Shown here: one piece after another, positions 41,097 to 48,614 of the stretch
Position numbering within the stretch: position 1 is the first letter of the stretch
Layout: each line of letters begins with the position of its first letter
NCBI GenBank assembly: GCA_959604355.1
Contig: CAUHAO010000003.1
Coordinates: 66,789-130,788, forward strand
Length of the DNA stretch: 64,000 nt
Direction of reading: 5' to 3'
Source: an uncultured Eubacteriales bacterium
GTDB taxonomy: Bacteria > Bacillota > Clostridia > Oscillospirales > UBA644
Program-made: the position numbers and the translations under genes
The notes under the pieces: model-generated
Databases searched by the model: none
What the model was told of the DNA's origin: nothing
What the model saw: only the letters and a program-made list of their open reading frames with translations

Positions 41097-42086
41097 TTAC
41101 AATAATTCGGCAATACGCTGTGCGAGAATGTGTTTTGTGACAGGGTGTATCCAGTCCGTTTCACAGACGTCACGGCTCACGGCAAGAAAAATATTGTTTT
41201 CGGGGTTCGCGGCGTTCGCCTGAGCCTGCTGTACGGCGTGCCACGCCGAGTCATCACGGTCTTCGTAATCTGCAAGTTGAACTATGACGAACGGAAGCGC
41301 GTTATCCGAAAAAGCGTTTCTCCATGAGCATATCAGCGCTTTGAGTTCGTCTTCGTATATCCGCGCCTCAGCGTCGGACGTGTCGCTTTCGCCCTGATAC
41401 CATACAACGCTGTTGACAGCGTAAGGAAGTATCGACTCAAGCGCATAATGATAAAGCGCGCCCGCACGGTTCCATATCCGATAGCCTTCATGACGGTGGT
41501 CATAATGCTTTTCGCTTTCGGGAATGTCGAACTGCGGCAATGAGGCTACATCTTCGGGAAGCCAGCTTTCGATGACCGACGCGCCCTGATAGCAAGTGAC
41601 GATACCTACGGCAACGTTTTTTTTCGCTCTCAGGAGCTTGCCGGTGACAGCTCCGATAGCGGGAAAATTCCCTACGGTATCTTTCTTCGCCGTGACCCAG
41701 CCGTCTTCGGGGGCGTAAGGCTCGTCATTTTCGAGCCTGCGGGTGGAGTACAGACGCAAAAGAGAGTCTTCAAAATATTCTTCTTTCGGGTATGATGACT
41801 CGAAAAGCTTAAACTGCATATTCGATTGTCCCGCGGCGAGAAAAACGTATCCTACATAGATGTCGCGTCTTTCGACGGTCTCTTTGTCCGCGGTGACGGT
41901 CAAAGTATACGGCCCGCCGCACGGCATAGGCTCAAGAGTGCAAAGAAAACGACCGTTGTGCGCATCTGTTTCCGCATTGCGCCCCGCAAATGTTACCGTG
42001 ACGTGGCCTTTTGCGGTGCCGAAAATATGTATCGGTTTGTCGGCGGCGAAAACTGCACCGTCGGCAAAAATCGGATGAAGAAGCAT
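41097..42086 (-). CDS. Sialate O-acetylesterase-like SGNH hydrolase
   Basis: The 329-residue protein has a short N-terminal beta domain (residues 1-75) and a SASA hydrolase domain. The nucleophile is Ser88 in AAGQSNMQF; a second block is VVWYQGESDTSD, and the C-terminal DWIHPVTKH carries the Asp/His pair. It should remove O-acetyl groups from sialic acid or other glycans. There is no signal peptide, so a cytoplasmic role on imported sugars is inferred. No other sialic acid genes are adjacent. Confidence 0.88.
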   Translation of the reverse strand: MLLHPIFADGAVFAADKPIHIFGTAKGHVTVTFAGRNAETDAHNGRFLCTLEPMPCGGPYTLTVTADKETVERRDIYVGYVFLAAGQSNMQFKLFESSYPKEEYFEDSLLRLYSTRRLENDEPYAPEDGWVTAKKDTVGNFPAIGAVTGKLLRAKKNVAVGIVTCYQGASVIESWLPEDVASLPQFDIPESEKHYDHRHEGYRIWNRAGALYHYALESILPYAVNSVVWYQGESDTSDAEARIYEDELKALICSWRNAFSDNALPFVIVQLADYEDRDDSAWHAVQQAQANAANPENNIFLAVSRDVCETDWIHPVTKHILAQRIAELL

Positions 42087-42104
42087 TTTCCATAGTGCCT
42101 TTCG

Positions 42105-43334
42105 TCAATATTTGCGTCTTCTGATGAAGCTGTATTCGCTTACGTTTATCGGAAAGTCTATTTCCGCATACTGCTCGGCGTGCGGCGCGGAGAAAATCAT
42201 CTCTCCGTTTTCGTCGTACATGCGCTCGATAGTGAATTCCATCGGGGCTTTACCGGGCTGTAGTATTTCACAGGTGTCTCCGACGGAGAATTTATTACGT
42301 TCGTGTACGCAAAGACGCTTTTTTACGGGATCCCAGCGTTCCACTGCAGCAACAAGCTCGTAATCGCGGATATACGACGACTCCTTGAAGTTCTGTCCCT
42401 GCTGCGGATACCCGAAATAGAAGCCCGTGTAATATTCGCGGTGGCTGACCTTACATGCTTCGGCATAGTAATCGTCGATGTTTGACATGTATTTATCAAT
42501 GTCAGTGAAGCAGTCGTCTATCGCACGGCGATATGCCTGGACGATGCTTGCGACGTAAAATTCCGTCTTGACTCGTCCTTCGATCTTGAAGCTGTTTATC
42601 CCGGCGTTCACGAGTTCGGGAATATGATCTATCATGCACAGGTCTTTGGAGTTCATTATAAACGTGCCCGTATCGGTTTCTTCTATCGGAAAATACTGTC
42701 CTTCGCGTTTTTCTTCGCAAAGCGCGTATTTCCAACGGCACGGCTGAGCGCAGGCTCCTCGGTTGGCGCTGCGGCCCGTGAGAAAGTCCGAAAGCAGACA
42801 TCTGCCGGAATACGATACGCACATAGCTCCATGGACGAAGGCCTCAAGCTCGAGGTCTTCGGGAATGCGTGAATGTATTTCGGATATTTCGTCGAGCGAA
42901 AGCTCTCTGCCGAGAACGACACGTTTCGCGCCCATGTCATGCCAAACGCGGCACGCCTGATAGTTGACGGTGCTTGCCTGCGTCGAGACGTGTATTTCCA
43001 TGTCGGGCGCGTATTGTTTTACAAGACTGAACATACCGAGATCCGTAACTATCACCGCGTCAACACGCATCGACGCGAGCTTGCGGATATAATCGGGGAA
43101 GAGGTCGATCTCATCATCGTGGGGCAGGGCGTTGCACGCAACGTAAACTTTTACGCCCTTGGAATGTGCGAACATGATACCTTTCATCATCTCGCTGTCG
43201 GTGAAATTCGCGGATGCGGTACGCAGGGAGAATTCTTCTCCGCCGATGTATACTGCGTCAGCTCCGTATAATACCGCATACACAAGACGCGTGTAATTGC
43301 CCGCGGGAGCGAGGAGCTCTGGTTTCTTTATCAT
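42105..43334 (-). CDS. Peptidase U32 family protein
   Basis: The 409-residue protein begins KKPELLAPAGNYTRLVYAVL as in U32 proteins and has the cysteine-rich core EAFVHGAMCVSYSGRCLLSD and CAQPCRWKY, then DLCMIDHIPELVNAGI and FKIEGR. Members include RlhA/TrhP (rRNA or tRNA hydroxylation) and collagenase-annotated proteins; the form with a C-terminal beta domain fits the tRNA hydroxylation TrhP-type group, which is an inference. It has a promoter embedded in the uraA terminator. Confidence 0.88.
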   Translation of the reverse strand: MIKKPELLAPAGNYTRLVYAVLYGADAVYIGGEEFSLRTASANFTDSEMMKGIMFAHSKGVKVYVACNALPHDDEIDLFPDYIRKLASMRVDAVIVTDLGMFSLVKQYAPDMEIHVSTQASTVNYQACRVWHDMGAKRVVLGRELSLDEISEIHSRIPEDLELEAFVHGAMCVSYSGRCLLSDFLTGRSANRGACAQPCRWKYALCEEKREGQYFPIEETDTGTFIMNSKDLCMIDHIPELVNAGINSFKIEGRVKTEFYVASIVQAYRRAIDDCFTDIDKYMSNIDDYYAEACKVSHREYYTGFYFGYPQQGQNFKESSYIRDYELVAAVERWDPVKKRLCVHERNKFSVGDTCEILQPGKAPMEFTIERMYDENGEMIFSAPHAEQYAEIDFPINVSEYSFIRRRKY

Positions 43335-43367
43335 GTTTCGGTCGCCCTTTCATTTTTTCTCAATATA

Positions 43368-43396
43368 ATAATATAATAAAAAAGCCCCTTTGTCAA
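43368..43396 (-). promoter_or_regulatory. Promoter of the U32 gene, embedded in the uraA terminator
   Basis: Minus-strand TTGACA (43396-43391) and TATTAT (43373-43368), 17 bases apart. TTGACA lies in the loop and arm of the preceding terminator hairpin. Confidence 0.7.
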
Positions 43397-43420
43397 GAGA
43401 CAGGGGGCTTTTTAACTAAA
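43378..43420 (-). terminator. Intrinsic terminator of uraA
   Basis: AAAGCCCCCTGTC/GACAAAGGGGCTTT hairpin with a T run, 9 bases after the uraA stop on the minus strand. Confidence 0.9.
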
Positions 43421-43428
43421 AGTTAATT

Positions 43429-44781
43429 TTATTCAGCGTCTTTTTCTTTGGAAAGAAGAACGTTTGTCAGAATACCGAGGATGAGCGCAACGGCGATGGT
43501 TGTGATCGTTATTGCAAGACTTCCCACGGTGAATGAAATGCTCAGACCTCCAACACCTGTAATAAAGATGACAGAAGCGGTGAAGAGATTTCTGTTTTTG
43601 TTGAGGTCAACGGGCTGTAGCATTTTCAGACCGGAGATTGAAATAAAACCGTAAAGCGCAATACATACGCCGCCCATTACACAGTTCGGGATTGTCTCGA
43701 GGAATGCTACAAAGGGGGAGAGGAAGGAGATAATTATTGCGGCAACAGCAGCACCGATGATGCTGACAACGGAAGCGTTGCCTGTGATTGCGACGCAACC
43801 TACGGATTCACCGTATGTGGTGTTGGGGCATCCGCCGAAGACTGCACCTACCATCGAGCCTACGCCGTCGCCGAGAAGCGTTCTATGAAGGCCGGGTTCT
43901 TCAAGAAGATCTTTTTCGATGATGGAGCTGAGGTTTTTATGGTCTGCAATGTGCTCGGCAAATACAACGAACGCGACGGGAACATATGCTGCCGCAACAG
44001 TTACTATGTAGCCTGTATCGATTTCCTTCAGACCTTCGAGAGCCGTGAGGAATGTGAATTTGGGAAGGGCTATGAAGGAGCTGACGGAGATCGTTTCAAA
44101 GCATTCGGTAAGTGCAGAGAAATTGATGATGCAGAGGTCTGCGTTGCCGGTAGCATTTCCGATAAACGTAAATACAGCAGCAACTATGTAACCTGCGATG
44201 ATACCGAGGATGAAGGGGATGAGTTTGCTGAATTTTTTGCCGTAGGTGGAGAAAAGCATCGTTACCGCGAGAGTTATGAGGCCGCAGAGGATCGCGATAT
44301 AGGGGCTGCCGCCTGCGGGAGCGGTCTTGAGATCGCCTACAGCATTTCCTGCCAGGGAAAGACCGATGATTGCCACAGTGGGGCCTATAACGACGGCGGG
44401 CATAATCTTGTTAATCCATTTTACGCCGACGAGTTTGACGACTATCGCGATGATGACATATACGAGGCCTGCGAATGCTGCACCGATAATGAGGCCGACA
44501 TATCCTGCTTTCATGGACACCGCGCCTGCGAAAGCCGCGAACATGGAATTTATGAATGCGAATGAGGAGCCGAGGAAAACGGGACTCTTGAACTTTGTGA
44601 ACAGCAGATACACGAGCGTGCCTACGCCTGCGCCGAAGAGCGCCGCAGAAGCGGTCATACCGTTACCGACTATTGCGGGTACGGCGATGGTCGCCGCCAT
44701 GATCGCCAGCAGCTGCTGAATAGCGAACAAAACGGTCTGACCGAACTTGGGTCTGTCGTTTACATTGTAAACCAGTTTCAT
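43429..44781 (-). CDS. uraA: Uracil/xanthine permease (NCS2 family)
   Basis: This proton symporter imports uracil. The 450-residue protein has fourteen hydrophobic segments, with the family stretch FGQTVLFAIQQLLAIMAATI near the N-terminus, LGSSFAFINSMFAAFAG, and the core site with PVAFVVFAEHIADHK and GCPNTTYGESVG. The glutamates in AEH and ESVG are the usual substrate-site residues, and favour uracil over xanthine. It is preceded by a leader with a short ORF and an intrinsic terminator, so its expression is probably attenuated. Confidence 0.94.
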   Translation of the reverse strand: MKLVYNVNDRPKFGQTVLFAIQQLLAIMAATIAVPAIVGNGMTASAALFGAGVGTLVYLLFTKFKSPVFLGSSFAFINSMFAAFAGAVSMKAGYVGLIIGAAFAGLVYVIIAIVVKLVGVKWINKIMPAVVIGPTVAIIGLSLAGNAVGDLKTAPAGGSPYIAILCGLITLAVTMLFSTYGKKFSKLIPFILGIIAGYIVAAVFTFIGNATGNADLCIINFSALTECFETISVSSFIALPKFTFLTALEGLKEIDTGYIVTVAAAYVPVAFVVFAEHIADHKNLSSIIEKDLLEEPGLHRTLLGDGVGSMVGAVFGGCPNTTYGESVGCVAITGNASVVSIIGAAVAAIIISFLSPFVAFLETIPNCVMGGVCIALYGFISISGLKMLQPVDLNKNRNLFTASVIFITGVGGLSISFTVGSLAITITTIAVALILGILTNVLLSKEKDAE

Positions 44782-44844
44782 TTTTCAGAAAACCTCCATA
44801 AAATATTATTTATAATGCGCAATGGATCATTTTTGTTTTTCGGC

Positions 44845-44880
44845 CGAAAAAATACTGCTTCTCGAAAGAAAAGCAGTAAG
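44845..44880 (-). terminator. Attenuator terminator in the uraA leader
   Basis: TACTGCTT...AAGCAGTA stem of at least 8 perfect pairs extended by TC/GA, a GAAA-class loop, then TTTTTT on the minus strand. It lies 60 bases before the uraA start and within two bases after the leader ORF stop. Confidence 0.85.
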
Positions 44881-44979
44881 TCAATTATTCGGTTGATGAA
44901 AAATTCCGGTAAAAAGAAAAAATGAAAACAATTCCGCCGTCGTACAGATTTCAATTTTGAAAATCGGCGAAAAAGACAT
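44881..44979 (-). CDS. uraA leader peptide (32 codons)
   Basis: A short ORF with a strong AAGGAG Shine-Dalgarno site about 9 bases before its ATG at 44979. It encodes 32 residues, eight of them Phe, mostly TTT codons. The corresponding mRNA has a cluster of U runs (complement of 44910-44932) just before the attenuator. The UGA stop is two bases from the 5' arm of the terminator hairpin, so a ribosome ending there would cover the hairpin. The layout is like the pyrBI leader of enteric bacteria. No homologue was recognised. Confidence 0.65.
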   Translation of the reverse strand: MSFSPIFKIEICTTAELFSFFLFTGIFHQPNN

Positions 44980-45014
44980 TTTTTCTTCTCCTTATCGTGA
45001 TCCTTTTGAACGGC

Positions 45015-45043
45015 ATTATACCACAACTGTCGAATATTGTCAA
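45015..45043 (-). promoter_or_regulatory. Consensus sigma-A promoter for the uraA leader
   Basis: Minus-strand TTGACA (45043-45038) and TATAAT (45020-45015), both perfect, 17 bases apart. The start of uraA is about 230 bases downstream. Confidence 0.9.
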
Positions 45044-45070
45044 TGGGGTTACGATAAGTTTTACAATTTT

Positions 45071-45502
45071 TTAATCTTCCCAAGAGTCAGGTCTTGATAT
45101 ATCACAGAACGCCGATGCTGTCTGAGAGAACATTTGCCCCGAACGTGAAATGTCTCCGAGTGAGATCATCCCGACAAGTCGCCCGTTTTCGCAGACAGGC
45201 AGGCGTCGTACCTTGTTGCGTGCCATGAGTCTTGACGCTTCCGTTAAAGAGTGTTCCGGCGTGACGCAGACGACGCCGCGTGTCATTATTTTTTCGGCGT
45301 ACGTGTCGACGGGCGGAGTTTTTCCGCTTGCACATCTCACGGCGATATCTCTGTCGGTTATTATTCCGGCGATGCCGCCGTCGGTTTCCGTAACAGCGAC
45401 AGAGCCGACACCTGTTTCATTCATAAGTCGTGCCGCTGTGCGCACGTCATCTTTTCTGCCCACGGTGACGAGACTCGTATTCATTATATCTTTGACTTTC
45501 AT
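45071..45502 (-). CDS. CBS-domain pair protein
   Basis: The 143-residue protein is two CBS motifs: DIMNTSLVTVGRKDDVRTAA with VTETDGGIAGIITDRDIAVR, then IMTRGVVCVTPEHSLTEASR with RRLPVCENGRLVGMISLGDI. Free-standing pairs like this sense adenine nucleotides or other ligands; the target is unknown. The start at 45502 behind AAGGGGG is chosen because the frame upstream consists of hairpin sequence. The ribosome site lies in the 3' arm of a strong hairpin (45511-45575). Confidence 0.88.
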   Translation of the reverse strand: MKVKDIMNTSLVTVGRKDDVRTAARLMNETGVGSVAVTETDGGIAGIITDRDIAVRCASGKTPPVDTYAEKIMTRGVVCVTPEHSLTEASRLMARNKVRRLPVCENGRLVGMISLGDISRSGQMFSQTASAFCDISRPDSWED

Positions 45503-45510
45503 ATATAAAA

Positions 45511-45575
45511 ACCCCCTTCGCGGTGCTTTTATTTTTTCGCTGAAACGAAAAAATATACGTGTCCGCAAAGGGGGT
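45511..45575 (-). promoter_or_regulatory. Leader hairpin that encloses the ribosome site of the CBS gene
   Basis: 13-base arms ACCCCCTTTGCGG and CCGCGAAGGGGGT pair with one G-U, and the loop holds a second hairpin TTTTTTCG/CGAAAAAA. The 3' arm contains AAGGGGG, the Shine-Dalgarno site of the CBS gene, followed by TTTTTA. It could hide the ribosome site or act as a terminator. Confidence 0.6.
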
Positions 45576-45709
45576 AAAAATTTCAAATTATACTATAAGT
45601 AAAAATATTTGCTTGCAAGTGTGTTTTTCGCAACCGTCAACAGAGCGGAGGGCGTATGGCGCGGCAGACTCGGTTCGCGATTCTTGTGAAACAAGAATTT
45701 CTGCAAATA

Positions 45710-46132
45710 TTACACCCCGGTTGCCGTTACTGTTATTACGACGGTGCATTCGCCGGTCGAGCCGCTGCTGCGGCTGTCAAGGATGTAGACAATAACGTTG
45801 AGACTTTCGGACGCCGGCGCTGAAAACCCCGTTGCCAGACCGTAATTGCTGCGATATGCTGTGGGCAGAAGCTCTTCGTAGTATGTGACCGTTTCCGTAT
45901 ATGTTGAAGAGGAGTTATATGTTATTTTATATTGCATGTTGTTGCCGAGTTTTGCGGATTCCGCAACGACAAGTTCGACAGGACTGCAGAGAGGAACGCT
46001 GGAGTAAGGATAGCCCGACGGGAGTTTCGCGACAATCTCTTCTTCTGTTCCGGTATATGTTCCGACGGTGCATCCCGCCAGCGAGAGAATACAAACAAGC
46101 GCAATAAGCGCTGCCGTTATTTTCTTAAACAA
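45710..46132 (-). CDS. Small predicted lipoprotein
   Basis: About 140 residues. A TTG start at 46132 behind GAGGT gives FKKITAALIALVCILSLAGC with lipobox LAGC; the longer frame upstream overlaps the promoter and is not used. The mature part is Ser/Thr/Tyr-rich and probably beta-structured (NSSSTYTETVTYYEELLP). No domain was recognised. It is transcribed alone. A hairpin without a T run lies after its stop (about 45677-45700). Confidence 0.72.
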   Translation of the reverse strand: MFKKITAALIALVCILSLAGCTVGTYTGTEEEIVAKLPSGYPYSSVPLCSPVELVVAESAKLGNNMQYKITYNSSSTYTETVTYYEELLPTAYRSNYGLATGFSAPASESLNVIVYILDSRSSGSTGECTVVITVTATGV

Positions 46133-46166
46133 TATCTTATACCTCAAAATTTGGTCTCTGACATAT

Positions 46167-46195
46167 ATTATATAACAAAATAGAAAATAAGTCAA
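46167..46195 (-). promoter_or_regulatory. Sigma-A promoter for the small lipoprotein
   Basis: Minus-strand TTGACT (46195-46190) and perfect TATAAT (46172-46167), 17 bases apart. The predicted transcript start leaves about 30 bases before the TTG, which supports the short start. Confidence 0.8.
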
Positions 46196-46203
46196 GCGCA
46201 AAA

Positions 46204-46935
46204 TTATGAATATTTATGGTTAAAACAGGAAAGTTCGTCAATTATGCGGCTTATCGCGTCCTCGTCATTGGAAACGGTGACTTTTGTTGCGGCAGCTTTC
46301 GTAATGTCAAGTGCGTTGGACGGTGCATACGAAATATCCGCCGCTTTGAACAGGTCGATGTCATTTTCATAGTCTCCGACAGCGACAACTGTATGTATAT
46401 TACGCTTTTCAAGGCGTATGACGTCGCGTAAAGCGTTGCCTTTGCCGCCTTCTTTGGCAAGCATTTCAAGACCTCGGTCGAAACTGCGCACGAAACTGTA
46501 TCTGTTCCCGAACTTTTCACGCAATTCCTTCTGTCTTTCCGGAACGAACTGCTCAGGCTGGCAAAAGACTGCTTTGACATAGTGTTTTTCATCAGGTGTC
46601 GTGTGTAAGCGGATATCGGTGTCCGGATGGTTTTGTCTGAGATAATCTATGACTTCGGTGCATTCGTCGTCGAGCAGATGCCACAGCACTTCCGTTGATG
46701 TCGCAAGGTCGTAAACGAGCCCGCCGTTCTGACAGACTATATATGTGTTCGGGACAAAGCGCGGCGCGAAATCTCTTATATAAAACGGATGGCGGCCTGT
46801 CGCGACGGTAAATAAGCCTCCTTCACGCTGGAAAAACCTTATCGTGGCGGCATTCTTTTCGGAAAGCGTGCTCGTGCTGTCGGTGAGCGTGCCGTCCATG
46901 TCGGTACACAGCAGGATCCCGTCGAAAATTCCCAT
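46204..46935 (-). CDS. HAD-IIB (Cof-like) phosphatase
   Basis: A 243-residue haloacid dehalogenase of the Cof type. Motif I is LLCTDMDGTLTDS with the nucleophile aspartate, motif II VATGR, and motifs III/IV GKGNALRDV and VAVGDYENDIDLF. It has the C2 cap between. Substrates are sugar phosphates, flavin or pyridoxal phosphates in relatives; unassigned here. It starts one base after the pncC stop and ends the pcrA-rmuC-desulfurase-thiI-pncC run. Confidence 0.92.
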   Translation of the reverse strand: MGIFDGILLCTDMDGTLTDSTSTLSEKNAATIRFFQREGGLFTVATGRHPFYIRDFAPRFVPNTYIVCQNGGLVYDLATSTEVLWHLLDDECTEVIDYLRQNHPDTDIRLHTTPDEKHYVKAVFCQPEQFVPERQKELREKFGNRYSFVRSFDRGLEMLAKEGGKGNALRDVIRLEKRNIHTVVAVGDYENDIDLFKAADISYAPSNALDITKAAATKVTVSNDEDAISRIIDELSCFNHKYS

Positions 46936-46936
46936 T

Positions 46937-47419
46937 TTACACCTCTTTTATCATTTCAAACGCAGTTTCAAAAGCCTTTTGCACCGTTTGACTGCGTACA
47001 GCTGCTCTTGTGCCGTTCAGCCTCAGTTCAGTAACTTTCAGAGCATCCGTAGGCTTGACATAAACCGCCATGTAGACGAGCCCTACGGGTTTTGTGGGAG
47101 TACCGCCTCCGGGGCCTGCAATCCCCGTCGTCGCGATACATACGTCCGCGTCTGTAAGTCTGCAAAGCCCTTTTGCCATGCTTTGCGCCGTTTCCGCGCA
47201 GACTGCACCCTTTGAAGCGAGGATGCCGTCGTCAACCCCGAGAAGGAGCGTCTTTATTCTGTTTGAATAAGTGACGACGCTTGCCTCGTACACATCTGAC
47301 GCACCGGGAACATCGGTGATGCGTTTTGCGATGAGACCTCCGGTGCAGGATTCCGCCGAGGATATTTTCAATCCTTTAAGGCGGAGCGCATCGATGAGTT
47401 TTTTTGCGGTTATCTGCAT
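46937..47419 (-). CDS. pncC: Nicotinamide-nucleotide amidase (CinA C-terminal domain type)
   Basis: PncC deamidates NMN to NaMN in the pyridine nucleotide cycle. The 160-residue protein is only the CinA C-terminal domain: SSAESCTGGLIAKRITDVPG with the catalytic serine, VTYSNRIKTLLLGV, and IATTGIAGPGGGTPTKPVGL. The N-terminal molybdopterin-like domain of full CinA is absent. Its first 10 bases overlap the thiI stop. Confidence 0.92.
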   Translation of the reverse strand: MQITAKKLIDALRLKGLKISSAESCTGGLIAKRITDVPGASDVYEASVVTYSNRIKTLLLGVDDGILASKGAVCAETAQSMAKGLCRLTDADVCIATTGIAGPGGGTPTKPVGLVYMAVYVKPTDALKVTELRLNGTRAAVRSQTVQKAFETAFEMIKEV

Positions 47420-48585
47420 ACTTTTATCAACTCCGTGCGTTCTACTATCCCGTCGAGCAGCGCATCGATGTCAAGACGCTTTTCCTCGCGTTCGACAGAA
47501 GCGAGAGCAGGGTTCACGCGGGGATGCTTCGGCGTGAAAACCGTGCAGCAGTCCTCATAAGGAAGGATAGATGTTTCATAAGCACCGATTGCGCGCGAAA
47601 CGGCGACGATGTCCATTTTGTCTGTGCCGATAAGAGGTCTGAAAACAGGTATTGTCGATACGGCATCGGTACATGTGAGCGCCGCGAGGGTCTGGCTTGC
47701 GACCTGGCCGAGGCTTTCGCCCGTGATTATTGCGCCCGCACCGTATTTTTCGGCAACACCGCATGCGATACGGAGCATGAAGCGGCGCATGATGACGGTG
47801 AAAAGCTCCTCATTGCATTTTGTGCGTATTTTTTCCTGAATCTGCGTAAACGGCACAACATAAAGATCTATCGGGCCCGTGTAATCGGAAAGAATACGTG
47901 CAAGATCGATGACTTTTTCTTTCGCGCGCTCGCTTGTGTACGGAGGACTTTCAAAGTGCACTGCGGAGATCTTCATGCCGCGTCTTGCCATCATGTATCC
48001 CGCCACGGGGCTGTCGATACCGCCCGAAAGCATGAGCAGACCATGTCCGCTGATTCCGCCCGGAAGTCCGCCCGCACCGCGTATCGGATCCGCATGAACG
48101 TAAAAGCCGCCTTCGCGCAGTTCCGCATACACCGTCAGTTCCGGGTGTTCGAGGTCTACCGAAAGACGCGGTTGGTTCGCCTCGTAAATGTATTCTCCGA
48201 GTTTCGCCGCTATCTGGGGCGATGAGAGTTTATACGATTTTTCCGCACGTTTTGCGATGACTTTGAAAGTCTTTGCATGTGCGATTTCGTCTGCGAGATA
48301 TTCCATTGCCTGATGTGCCATGGTGTCGAAATCCGTCGGGCAGCGTTTTGCGCGCGCGATGGAGACGATGCCGAATATCTTTGCGCAGGCTTTGACCGCA
48401 CCGTCGATATCCGCGTCGTTTTCCGCGAAGGAGATGAATACGGTGGATTGACGCATTGCGATATCCGCCGTGCCGAAGCGTTTCATCGTTCTGCGGACGT
48501 TTGCCAACAACATATCTTCGAATTTGTAGCGATTGAGGCCTTTGAGTATCAATTCGCCTACTTTGAGAAGAATAACTTCGTTCAT
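47410..48585 (-). CDS. thiI: tRNA 4-thiouridine synthase ThiI
   Basis: ThiI activates U8 of tRNA with ATP and inserts sulfur taken from a cysteine desulfurase. The 391-residue protein has a ferredoxin-like/THUMP N-terminus and the PP-loop motif LMLSGGIDSPVAGYMMARRG, then HFESPPYTSERAK and ITGESLGQVASQT. There is no C-terminal rhodanese domain, as in other Firmicutes. The adjacent desulfurase gene gives the sulfur donor. Confidence 0.95.
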   Translation of the reverse strand: MNEVILLKVGELILKGLNRYKFEDMLLANVRRTMKRFGTADIAMRQSTVFISFAENDADIDGAVKACAKIFGIVSIARAKRCPTDFDTMAHQAMEYLADEIAHAKTFKVIAKRAEKSYKLSSPQIAAKLGEYIYEANQPRLSVDLEHPELTVYAELREGGFYVHADPIRGAGGLPGGISGHGLLMLSGGIDSPVAGYMMARRGMKISAVHFESPPYTSERAKEKVIDLARILSDYTGPIDLYVVPFTQIQEKIRTKCNEELFTVIMRRFMLRIACGVAEKYGAGAIITGESLGQVASQTLAALTCTDAVSTIPVFRPLIGTDKMDIVAVSRAIGAYETSILPYEDCCTVFTPKHPRVNPALASVEREEKRLDIDALLDGIVERTELIKVCR

Positions 48586-48614
48586 AGATTTTACCTTTAT
48601 TTTGATTTTATGGG

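Noticed and set aside
45677..45702. Hairpin GATTCTTG/CAAGAATTTC as a terminator of the small lipoprotein gene
   Set aside because: The arms pair well but no T run follows on either strand, so it is mentioned only with the gene.
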